Shown here: positions 42,100-64,000 of the stretch, piece after piece
How positions within the stretch are numbered: position 1 is the first letter of the stretch
How the letters are laid out: the number at the start of each line of letters is the position of its first letter
NCBI RefSeq assembly: GCF_038396675.1
Contig: NC_088927.1
Coordinates: forward strand, 32,487,001-32,551,000
Source: Hydra vulgaris
Lineage: Eukaryota > Cnidaria > Hydrozoa > Anthoathecata > Hydridae
Length of the DNA stretch: 64,000 bases
Direction: 5' to 3'
The notes under the pieces: generated by a model
Databases searched by the model: none
Told to the model about the DNA's origin: nothing
Seen by the model: only the letters and a program-made list of their open reading frames with translations
Position numbers and translations under genes: made by a program

Positions 42100-42437
42100 A
42101 TGCCGCCCGGCGGCAAAGCAACTTTCTGCCGAAAAACCAACTTTTAAGGGAGGCGAAAGCAGTTGGCGGCGGCCTCCCGATCAATTTTTAGCGGCTAATG
42201 TTATTTCTTCCGCCTCAAGTGACTTCCGCCTTTGAATTGGTGACCGCAGCCAGAGTTCTTTTTTGAAGGCAAAATATTTTGGCCGACGTCAATAGAAAGG
42301 CGGAAGCCAGTGGTGGCCGCCTCCAGAAGAAATTTTGGAGGCAAAGCCATTTGGAGGCCGCTTCCAATGGCTTCTACCACCTAACTGACTGAGGCCGTCA
42401 AATTGGAGGCGGAAGTATTTGCCTCCCGCCGGTGGAT
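42100..42437. repeat. GC-rich foldback repeat
   Basis: A 340-bp patch far richer in G+C than its surroundings. It is built from alternating GGCGGAAG/GGCGGC and GCCTCC/CCGCCT motifs in both orientations. The two ends (GCCGCCCGGCGGCAAA and the inverse of TTTGCCTCCCGCCGG) loosely pair. No reading frame of interest. Confidence 0.7.
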
Positions 42438-43740
42438 GTAATGAAAAATATTTGCTCGTTTGCTTTAAAGCAATTAAATATTAACTAGAGGTCAAGTATT
42501 TAACAAATGTTAAATACTTGGCCTCAAAGTTTTGTTTTATATGGTTTATTGACTATTTAAAAAAATTTTTGCAAAAAAATAGTAATTTTGTCAGAGCGGT
42601 TGTTTTTCTAGGACTATCGAATAAATTAGTAATTTTTATTTCAAAACAAATGTTAAAAATTAAAAATTTTGTTTACATGCCTTAAGCAAAAAAGTCAAAA
42701 AAAAAGTTTATGACAAATAATTAAATTGTCAGTTTTTGATCAATGTTTGATATTTTATCGCCCTTACGCCACGCTAAAACTTTAATTTTTGGACCATAGC
42801 ATTAAATAATTTTAGTCATTATATATTGTAAAAATATTTGAAAAACGCAGCATCTTTTAATATTATTAAAAATTAATAAAATTAATTTATTTCGATGTCG
42901 GTTTGAATTGAAATTTTTCCAATAATCCAAACTTTAACAAAAAATTTTATATTGATAATAAAATTTTTCGCAACAGAATTGAAAATGAAAAACGCGCTTT
43001 AGGGGCTGTGCATACGGATAAAAATCATCCCAACAAAATGGGATAAAAAAAACCACTGAGATCTAGCCTCTCCTTTAAAAGTCATACAATTTTAATATTG
43101 CGTTCGTATGTAAAATTATTATCCTGTCTAGGCGAGGTATTGCCAATGAACTACCAGGTTCCCGCTTAGACGGGGTAAAAACTCTTCATATGAACACAAG
43201 CTAAAAATTCGGTTGCGAAAAAAAAAGTTGATTTTCAAAAAAAAATTTAACTTTCGTAAAAGTTTTTATAAATGGAAAAAAATATAATTGAAGCTGACAT
43301 AAAATTAAACTAAATTTGTTAATTTTTTATAAATATTTTATTTTTCAATTGTTTTTACAATACAAAATGATTTTTTAGCTAATATAACTATTGTAGAGTC
43401 GAAATCTTATCTTGCTTTATAATAAAAAAAATCAGTATATACCTCTGAAATTGCTTTTAAATTGTTCAATATCAATTTTTATCCATAGTAACGCTTTATT
43501 TACCAGGTTGCTACGGGTTTTTGCAATCAAAGTTATATAAAATTAGCGATAAAAACAGTTTCATGCTAAACTTTTATAATGAAAATTGTTAATCAGCAGT
43601 TACTTCTTGTTTATTGACTCGATTTATACGCGAATGAGCACGCTTTATTGCTATTTTATGCTCTTTATAAGTTCACCAATAGTCTATAGTGTAGTATACA
43701 TCAGTCAATTTTTAAAATATCTTATTTTAATAAAAGTGTA
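42438..43740. other. Upstream flank of the Mutator-like gene
   Basis: AT-rich. Holds a hairpin at about 42488-42525 (18-bp arms, one mismatch). A possible small element at about 42999-43203 has loosely inverted ends (GGCTGTGCATACGGAT / inverse of TTCATATGAACACAAGC). The left terminus of the Mutator-like element should lie here but was not found. Confidence 0.45.
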
Positions 43741-54075
<10,335 letters not shown>

Positions 54076-55616
54076 ACTATTTTATTCTTCTTTTTTTTTT
54101 TAATTGCGTTTTTCTTAAAATCATGTATTTAGGGTTTGCGACGTGGATTTTTAAAAAAACCAATTATCAGATTTACTTGAAATTTGGCACACATACTCAC
54201 TACATTAGTATCTACAACATACACTAGGATAATTTTTATTGCTTCTCTCGTTCAGTAATTTTTAATCATTTTTTTTCATAAATTACCCCCAAAATTGCAA
54301 AATTTTACACAAATGCAAATATTTTTTGATTTTTTTGACCATATCAAAATCTTCTAGTCTATGTTGCAATGCCACATGTAATATATCACCAGCCAAATTT
54401 TCAATAAAAAATATATAAGGGTTCTAGAAAAATCTCTGTCGCAGTTTACCCCATTTATGGGCCTTCAGCGATATTTATGCTGAAGAAGATTTGTCATAAT
54501 TTTTTTTTTTTTTTTTTTTTTTTTTCTTATTGATGTTATATTACACATTGCAGAATTTTTTTTTATTTGAAAAAGTTGATTTTTTTTTTTTTTTGCTAAT
54601 TACTATACTACCACCTTAAAGTAGCCGTTGCTAAGTATATCTATACCGTTGCTAGGGTATTTTTTTAGTTAAAAAATTGGCAAAATAAGGCTACTTCTAG
54701 GACTTCTGTAGGCTTTTTATCACCAGAGCACATGGATTTTTTTTCATATATTGGAAGATGCATACTTAAGGAAAATAATTAACTTATACTGTTTATGGTG
54801 GACCTAAGGCCACAGTTGTTATGGGTAATCTATCAAAGCGCGTTGAACGCAAAAAGTGATTTTTGGCAGGTTACTCCTTCCCAGGTCCTTGCATGCACAT
54901 GGTTTTTGTTTCAAAAAATCCATGTATGTCTTAGTGTCTTTCAAAAACACCTAAAAAAACTACGTGCAAGTATTGGCCTTAAGAGATATTAGAGCTCAAA
55001 GTTAGGGTAAAATTTCAAACTTTGTGGTTTCGGACCACAATTTCTAGACAACTGAAAATGTAATCATGTTGAATTTTTACTTTTACTGTAGAAACCTACC
55101 CAGATTAGTAAAAAAATTAAAAAGAAATGTTTCTGTCATATTCATGTTGCTAAAACTACTCCTCAAAGTAGCAATTGCACTCCATGCGCAAAATTTTCTC
55201 AAAACGGGCCAAATTTTGGGACCCAATATCTCCGTAATCAATAAAAATTTTTGAAAAAAAAATTACTAGTGGCCCATTTTCATTGTATTTTACAAAATAT
55301 CTAAAAATGAGTACAATTTGAAGACATCACTTCCAGACTTTGCCTAGATTTCTCAGACAATGGCTCTTAAGTATTTGAATCCTGTATTTGTTTTTACCTT
55401 GCTATGTAAATACATAATACAGTGGTTAGTTTAGCTAGATTAACGGCTGTTTTATAAAAGTATTACTTTAAACCTGTAAGTTATGAGGAGTCATGATGAA
55501 ATTAAATATAGTTGATTTTTAAGATCCATAAAAACTGAGTTCACGGTTTTTTAAAAAACTTAAAATTTAAAGACCAAAATTTTTTACGGAATTTTTAATT
55601 CGCGATCACTTAATTC
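54076..55616. other. Non-coding stretch right of the Mutator-like gene
   Basis: Many T-homopolymers; no gene. Presumably 3' flank of the Mutator-like element, but no inverse of any sequence upstream of 43741 was found. Short frames here have no recognisable similarity. Confidence 0.5.
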
Positions 55617-55929
55617 GCCCCTTGTTGATGATGTTGTAGGGTCATTCGGAGCACACCTGGAAATTCCTGCTTTTACGCGGGGAAAAGATCAGCTTAGTGC
55701 TACTGAAGTTATCAAAACACGTCAATTAGCAAACGTTAGACATTAAACGTTAAACATGTTGAGCGCGTTCAACATGTTTAACGACAAAAGTTTTCAATTC
55801 TCAACAACAAAATACCAATTGACTATTTGTTTACTAAAGACGGAGAATCTAATACAACATTAGATAAAATTGTTCATTCTGCTTGTGCTTTAGTTAACTT
55901 ATGTCCATCTTTAGTAGCATTTTATTAGC
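55617..55929 (+). pseudogene. Harbinger/ISL2EU-type DDE transposase, C-terminal fragment
   Basis: Two frames. First, PLVDDVVGSFGAHLEIPAFT then GKDQLSATEVIKTRQLANVR. Second, IDYLFTKDGESNTTLDKIVH then SACALVNLCPSLVAFY and a TAG stop. This is the C-terminal signature of DDE_4-type transposases (ln.PpF..gk.Qls..ev..tr.ia.lRihVER). The HVER region is replaced by a 36-bp palindrome (55748-55783). Confidence 0.75.
55748..55783. repeat. Palindrome, about 36 bp
   Basis: CGTTAAACATGTTGA and its inverse around GCGC, sitting inside the transposase remnant. Confidence 0.85.
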
Positions 55930-56119
55930 ATTTACTTTGAATAATAATTTGACAACATGTTATCATATTAGTTTAATAAACATATTTTTCTTTAAATGAA
56001 TGTAAAACAATTCTATCTATATAACTAAATATAATATATATAAAAAAATAGAATGTATCTGTATAACATATATTTATGTAAAACTGTTAATGAAATATAG
56101 AATTGTTGCTTTCGTAGCA

Positions 56120-56640
56120 TGTTTCTTTTTTACTTTTAAAACGTTTCTTTTTCGTCTGCATTCTGAGCAAAACCAATCGTATCGTCGTCTTTTGAACTCA
56201 TGTGGCAGTAGCAAATCTTATCTTGCAATGATAAAACATTAAAACTTTGAAATTAGTTCAGGAAGGATAACTCTTTTAAAAAACTCCTTCAATACGTTAA
56301 AAATTTTTCTATCAAATTTTTATCGCAAGGAATTCTAAGAGCTAAAAATTTCTTCATTGTCCATACAAAAAAATCACAGAATTCATATTCAGTAACAAGA
56401 AGTTGAGTTTGAACTTGATAGTAATATGCATGGTCTTTTTTAAGTGAAAGTGACCACCTTTTTCTACATAAAGATAACTAGTTTTTTTTATTTTCAACTG
56501 TATCTTGTAATATGTTGTTTCTAAGGTTGTATGGACATTTAATTTCTAAACATATTTTTCCACAACAAGAACACTATATATAACCATATAACTAAAATCT
56601 GTATTAATAAATAAACCTGAGTCAAGAACTTTAAAGTTTT
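56120..56640 (-). pseudogene. YqaJ-like nuclease fragment, decayed
   Basis: Minus-strand CGKICLEIKCPYNL with the PD-(D/E)XK catalytic ExK (EIK). Next come SLKKDHAYYYQVQTQLLVTE and FCDFFVWT, both typical of YqaJ domains. The downstream CYCHMSSKDDDTIGF resembles the start of a PHD-like finger often following YqaJ. A stop and frame changes disable it. Tail-to-tail with the transposase remnant at 55617-55929, as in ISL2EU elements that encode both proteins (from memory of the family). Confidence 0.75.
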
Positions 56641-57112
56641 CGTGTATCTTAACTCCCTTTTTAGTATTCGTTATCAACAGAGTATTTTTAGAAAGAAGAA
56701 TAGTTGAAGCTTATTATTAATTTGGTTTTAATTATACTCAATTGATATATTACCGAGTTTATTGATGTCCAAGTTTTAGTTGTACTTCTGTGGTGAAATT
56801 AATGTCCAGGATATAGTCTATATTTTATCTATTCAATTTTTATTTTTTAGTTATTATTTATCAAAATACTATTATCATAGTATTTTGTATCATATTCATA
56901 ATATAATTTATATATGAATCAAATTAGTTATGAATCATATCTAATTTGAAGTTTGAACGTTGTCTTTATTTAACAAGGAAAGCCTTTAGATTATAATTTA
57001 TAACTAATAAATAAGTTATTTTTATATAAATTTATTAAACTATTTTTAAATTATTATTTGGCCACTATCTAAACCTTTATGTATAACTTAAATATTTCTT
57101 TCGATGTTTTAG

Positions 57113-58004
<892 letters not shown>

Positions 58005-58012
58005 GTGAGAGA

Positions 58013-58134
<122 letters not shown>

Positions 58135-58173
58135 GGAAGGAGACTTATATTATGCCATTTAATTCATATTTAG

Positions 58174-59335
<1,162 letters not shown>

Positions 59336-60384
59336 CTAATGACATATACTTTCTTTCTTTGAAAATTGATTTAAGTATTTATTATTATGCTTTTTTTTCT
59401 TTATCTGTTGCAACTTGTAAGGCTATATATATCAACTTTGCCACATGAGTTTATATTAAAAAATATTTGCAATTTTTGTATGGTCCTTACTTCTGTTAAT
59501 GTAATAATCACATGAAAGACTTTATTATAGGTTTTTGCTATACTTGGTTAGAAAGATGACATGTTTTTTACAGCCCATTGACTTATAGCCCCACATTAGT
59601 AGTTGTATAATTTTTTTTGTAATAAATATCCAATTAAATAACAATTTTTGGTAAGAAGTGGAAGGGGCATTAGAATGCCTCTTTCTTATGACATATTTGA
59701 ATACGCCCTCCTTTATACTCCACTCTCTTATGACCATGGATGCACCACTAATGTATCTTTTAATCTAGTGGAATATGTTTTTTACTTCTTTGTTGTTGTA
59801 CTTTAAATATTCAATCAGATATTTCAAGAATTAAAACATTTTTTGATATTATAGTACTAAAACATCATCAACATATCTACTGTGAGTTTTACATTAACCT
59901 CACATATTTGGTGGTTGTCTGGTATGAATTTATTTTTTAATTTATTTCCAATTTTTTAATTTATTTTTTAAATTTATTGTTCAAATTTTGAAAAAAGTAA
60001 TTATTTTTTTTAGGTTGAGTGGAGAGGGGGGGGGGGGTATCTTTTATACGTAAGATTGTATAACATAATTTTATATTGTGTACTAATTTTACTCATTATA
60101 GTAAAGATATAAATATTTATAAAATCAAGTCGTTTTTGATCCTAGGGTGTGATACACCAATCGCCACCACACCCACCTCTATTGCTAACATTCACCTCTC
60201 GTATATTTTGGTGGTTTACTATAAATTTAAAACAACTTTTTTGTGTATTTATATTGCTTATGTATTTAAAAAAAAAAAATTTCTGAAAAAAGTGTTCAGT
60301 TTTATGCGGGCGAGGTGGTGGTTTGGTGCCCCCTCTGTCCATCCGATACACCCGGTGGTTAAAGTTTAACATAAAGTTGTAACC
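59336..60384. other. Stretch after the microexon array
   Basis: A decayed further unit lies at about 59385-59413 (TATCTGTTGCAACTT before GTAAGG, acceptor AG lost). A G-homopolymer lies at about 60026-60038. Near 60310-60350 there is a GC-richer patch (GGCGAGGTGGTGGTTTGG). No gene recognised. Confidence 0.5.
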
Positions 60385-60660
60385 CACTCTTACACCTATC
60401 TTTTGACACCAAGATATTTGTATTTCGATAAGAATTGGCAAAGTTATGACAATTTAAGTGAAGAAAAACTTATTTTGACCACAGTTTCTTCAACAAATCC
60501 ATATATAGAAAAATCGCTACTTAAACCGTCATAACTTTTGAATCAATTGTTCGATTTTGATAATTTTTTCACCTTTAAAATACTGTAATAATCCTCTTTC
60601 TAATGATATATAACATTAGAGTATTCAAACAATTTGAAATTTTTTACTCACGTACCTAAT
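60385..60660 (+). repeat. Dispersed repeat, copy 2
   Basis: Same orientation as 8565-8836; shares CTATCTTTTGAYACCAAGAT, TTATTTTGACCACAGTTTCT and ACCTAATGTAA. Unlike copy 1, no retroelement follows. Confidence 0.8.
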
Positions 60661-60844
60661 GTAAATTAATTTTTTTTAATGTCAATGTTTTAATATTCAA
60701 ATGTATAATTATTATACATTTAAATAGTATATATAATTATATTTAAATGTATATTATAATAATTACACTATACATTTAAATATAATTATATATACTAGAT
60801 ATATGAAAATATTATTTATACATGTGGGTATATACAAACATGTA

Positions 60845-61310
<466 letters not shown>

Positions 61311-61480
61311 AGGTCGTGGTGTAGTGGTAGAGCGCTTGCCTTGTAGGTGGGAGTTTGACTCCCACCACGTCCCTGAAGGTACCGCTCAGCAGCCTTGTTC
61401 ATCAAGGTTCATGTTTTGGAGTTGAGAGAGGGTTGAGAGAAAGTTGTACCAGGGTTAATAAAAAGGAGCAGCTTCCTCTG
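61311..61480 (+). mobile_element. tRNA-derived SINE, copy 2
   Basis: The tRNA-like head GGTCGTGGTGTAGTGGTAGA has an A-box, and GAGTTTGACTCC is a B-box-like match. The acceptor-like ends GGTCGTG/CACGTCC nearly pair. The body CAGCCTTGTTCATCAAGGTT and TGTTTTGGAGTTGAGAG is shared with copy 1. The long non-tRNA body makes it a SINE. Confidence 0.8.
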
Positions 61481-61481
61481 A

Positions 61482-61531
61482 TAAAAAATTATAGTCAGTT
61501 ATATTTATATAACTGACTATAATTTTTTATA
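61482..61531. repeat. Hairpin, about 23-bp arms, directly after the SINE
   Basis: ATAAAAAATTATAGTCAGTT and its inverse around a very short loop. Confidence 0.88.
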
Positions 61532-61639
61532 ACGTAACGGGTTCTTGTTTAAAGCGAGTTGTTTAAGCGAGATTTTAAAGTTTACATAAAAATAGTTATG
61601 AACCGGAACTCAAAACAATTTTTGATAAATAATATTTGT

Positions 61640-62000
61640 TAAAAAACATTAATTGACGCTCCCAATTTTATTTCACTATAAAATGAAAATTGTTGTTAAT
61701 TTTGGATTTAATTTGTTAAAAAAATTATTAATAGAACTCTTTACTTAAAATAAATTTTGGACGTCCCTTTCGACATGCACCCTAAGTTAAATATTTTTTA
61801 AAATCTTTTGTTATACGGTTATCAGGAGGTGAAAAAAATTATAATAACAAATACACAATACAATACACCAATGGATGTCCCCAATTTTATATGATTATAT
61901 AGTGTATCTTTTTTTAAATTTTAGTCTTCGCAATTTATTATTTGATAAAAAAAAATTGTCGGACGTCCCCTTTGACATACGCCCTGAAATATATAAAATT
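61640..62000. repeat. Tandem repeat, about 205-bp unit, two diverged copies
   Basis: TTTGGACGTCCCTTTCGACA at about 61756 recurs as CGGACGTCCCCTTTGACATA at about 61960. CCCAATTTTATTTCACTATA at about 61651 recurs as CCCCAATTTTATATGATTAT at about 61869. Confidence 0.65.
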
Positions 62001-62059
62001 TACAAAATTAAAAATGGAATCATAAACTTATAAAATTATCAAATTACCAAATATTCAAA

Positions 62060-62257
62060 ATGTCGCTCGAAATTGAAATCACGAAGCTTAATAACGAAGT
62101 CAAAACAGCCATGCCGCAAAATGACAAAATAAAATTAATCTCCTGGAAAAAAAAGTTGGAAACAAATGTCAGTTCTTTTAAAGATGCCAATATTGTTGAC
62201 TCTTTTAAAGATGAGACACTTAAAAGTTACGAAATCTTTATTCCAAAGATTTTGTAA
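62060..62257 (+). CDS. Small open frame, 65 residues, uncertain
   Basis: Starts in good context (AAAATGTCG). The protein is charged and Lys-rich (MSLEIEITKLNNEVKTAMPQ...), without signal peptide or recognised motif. AATAAA-like signals follow the stop within about 60 bp. It could be a small gene, an exon, or chance. Confidence 0.2.
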   Translation: MSLEIEITKLNNEVKTAMPQNDKIKLISWKKKLETNVSSFKDANIVDSFKDETLKSYEIFIPKIL

Positions 62258-62649
62258 CTTTCGTAATTGATACAATGTATTGATTTTTTTAAGTAATAAA
62301 TGTAAAACTAATAAATATAAAACTTAAAAATACACATAATAAATTTAATGAAAATTATTTAATTGTTATATTTTACGTATATCTTAGGTCTCAAACAACT
62401 GGAAACTGTCTATACAGTTCTATCTCCCTATGTATATCTGGGAATAACTGTATAGTTAATGATTTAAGATTATTGACCTCAATTAAACTTTTCCTAAACG
62501 CTGATTTTTATTATAACCACCCAACTTTTCAATGTTTTTAATAATAATCCAAGCTCTTTTTTATGTTTTGATAACATTCTTCCTTTGTCAGTCTCCCTAA
62601 GTTCTTTGGATACAGGAAAAAAATGTGAAGAATTGGTACAAGAGGAAGC

Positions 62650-64000
62650 TGTTAATAATTGTAATGATAAAAGCTGGTCTTCTTTCCTTTTATTCTTGCA
62701 TTGTCAAGTGTTTGCAGCAAAAAAATAGAATGTTTATACCCAGATTTTGGTCTATCAAAGTATAAAAGTTTATTTAGCCATACTATTTTACCTCTTATAA
62801 ATTCATTAAACAATGTTAAATCTTTTTTCTCTCCTTTTTTGTTACGAAGGTATTCAACACAACCATTATACACTTTATTAATGAGAGAGAATTTAAAACG
62901 CAAAATTTGCGATGGAATTAGCAAAAAGTTACAGACTAATATAAATTTCTATGTTGAATCTAAACATCAAGATTGTAATCTTTTGCAAGAAAAAATAAAA
63001 AATAAATCTATGCTAGTTTCTAGTCAATCATCTACATCTTTATCCAATTTTAGTAAAGTTACTTTTTGTGAACCATTTTCTTTACCCTCCAATAATTACG
63101 ATATTGGTTATTTGGTTTCTAACTATACTCGTTATTCAAATGTTGCAAAAGCCTTAAATGATTCTGAACTTCAAAATTTAGTTCAATCTGTTTTTGTTCC
63201 TAGTAAGAAATTTATTTTTCCTAAAAATAAAAATGGACAAAGTTTTCAATTTACATGGATAGAAAAATGTCCATGGCTTACATACTCAAATATATTTGAT
63301 GGAGCTTTCTGTTTACCATGTGTACTTTTTGAGCACAATTTTCCATTTGAATGTAGTTAAGCTGAAAGATTATTTAGTAAGCTTTATGATCGCTGGAATG
63401 ATGCTTCTCGTTACTTTCAGAAACATGTGCTTGGCAAAAACAATAAGTCTGTCTGCAGAAATAAAGGTTTACATGTAAAAACTGCTCAAGTTTTATTTTC
63501 ATTATCATCGATTTGGTCTTGTAAAACAGAATCAATAGACATTATATCCCAAAAAATAGTTCAATCACAGATTTCCAAAAATCGACAGTTATTGCAACCT
63601 ATTATTGAAACAATTATGCTTTGTGGGCGTCTTGGGCTTTCTTTACGTGGGCATAGAGACGACTCTAAGTTTCATCCTGAAAATGGTAAATTTTCTAATC
63701 ACACTGCAGGAAATTTTATTGAATTGCTACATTTCCGTGTTCAAGCTGGTGATAAAATTCTTGAAGATCATCTCAAGTATCATCAACAAAATGCTTCCTA
63801 CATATCTAAGACATCACAAAATCAACTAATAAAGTGTTGTGGAGAAGTTGTTACTGACGCAATAATTGGAGAAATTAAAAACTCTAAGTATTTTTCTATT
63901 ATAGCTGATGAAGCCTCAGACAGTAATAATAAAGAACAACTATCATTAGTAATACGATTTGTTGATTCCAAGTTCAATATAAGAGAAGAATTTATTAGTT
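62650..64000 (+). pseudogene. hAT (ZMYM1-like) transposase, one nonsense codon, runs off the right edge
   Basis: One frame is open from about 62701 to the window end except for TAA at 63358-63360. No ATG is evident at its start; upstream frames look broken. A TTF-type zinc finger region comes first (FTWIEKCPWLTYS, FDGAFCLPCVLF). DUF4371/hAT core blocks follow: RLGLSLRGHRDDSKFHPENG, GNFIELLHFRVQAGD, KYFSIIADEASDSNNKEQLS. The candidate first catalytic Asp is in IIADEASD. It is better preserved than the copies at 18250 and 21475. Confidence 0.85.

Noticed and set aside
54795..55254. Two short plus-strand frames right of the Mutator-like gene
   Set aside because: No recognisable similarity, and they lie in homopolymer-rich non-coding DNA. 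I also considered them as first exons of the microexon gene but saw no fitting donor or signal peptide.
60076..60441. Overlapping frames on both strands
   Set aside because: No recognisable motif, no splice context, and the frames include the edge of a dispersed repeat.
61311..61385. A tRNA gene
   Set aside because: The head has A and B boxes but poor stems, and a shared non-tRNA body follows. A second copy at 29506-29728 shows it is a SINE.

Overview
The window looks like nuclear DNA of an early-branching animal, most probably Hydra. This is inferred from the very high A+T content, the long (TA)n tracts, GT-AG spliced genes with short exons, and the mix of transposons: gypsy, CR1/jockey-like LINEs, hAT, P/THAP, Mutator-like, pogo, Helitron and ISL2EU/Harbinger-like. 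I searched no database, so the species is an inference.

Layout. 1-1660: 5' end of a chitin deacetylase-like gene (minus strand) with signal peptide and four exons; it runs off the left edge. 1660-8560: non-coding, with a decayed Helitron-type PIF1 helicase at 5911-7404. 8838-12637: 5'-truncated, decayed gypsy retrotransposon with a 3' LTR. 12857-14094: inverted-repeat element with a second element nested in it. 14188-22380: decayed LINE, zinc-finger-like and hAT fragments, ending in a double hairpin. 23571-39922: a four-exon gene of unknown function coding about 805 residues; its 9.6-kb first intron is full of repeats (LINE, GIY-YIG, SINE, foldback elements, a minisatellite). 39923-43740: 3' UTR and repeat-rich intergenic DNA.

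43741-54075 is a nested transposon complex. A Mutator-like transposase gene is split, ten codons before its natural stop, by an 8.5-kb element (45517-54048) with perfect 28-bp inverted ends and a GTA target duplication. The left end of that element is itself split at CCGG by a 2.75-kb P-element-like transposon with an intact THAP transposase gene. Its interior holds another inverted-repeat element and a dead pogo/Tigger transposase.

55617-56640: convergent remnants of a Harbinger/ISL2EU-type transposase and a YqaJ nuclease. 57113-59335: the most unusual feature, an array of 15 candidate microexons (21, 24 or 39 nt), all in phase 1, most made by tandem duplication of exon plus intron. They encode heptapeptide and then Ser/Val-rich octapeptide repeats. 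59560-62640: repeats, a SINE and hairpins. 62650-64000: hAT (ZMYM1-like) transposase with one nonsense codon, running off the right edge.

Host-type genes are few: the deacetylase, the unknown four-exon gene and the microexon gene. Everything else recognisable is mobile or decayed DNA, and the nesting gives a relative order of insertion.
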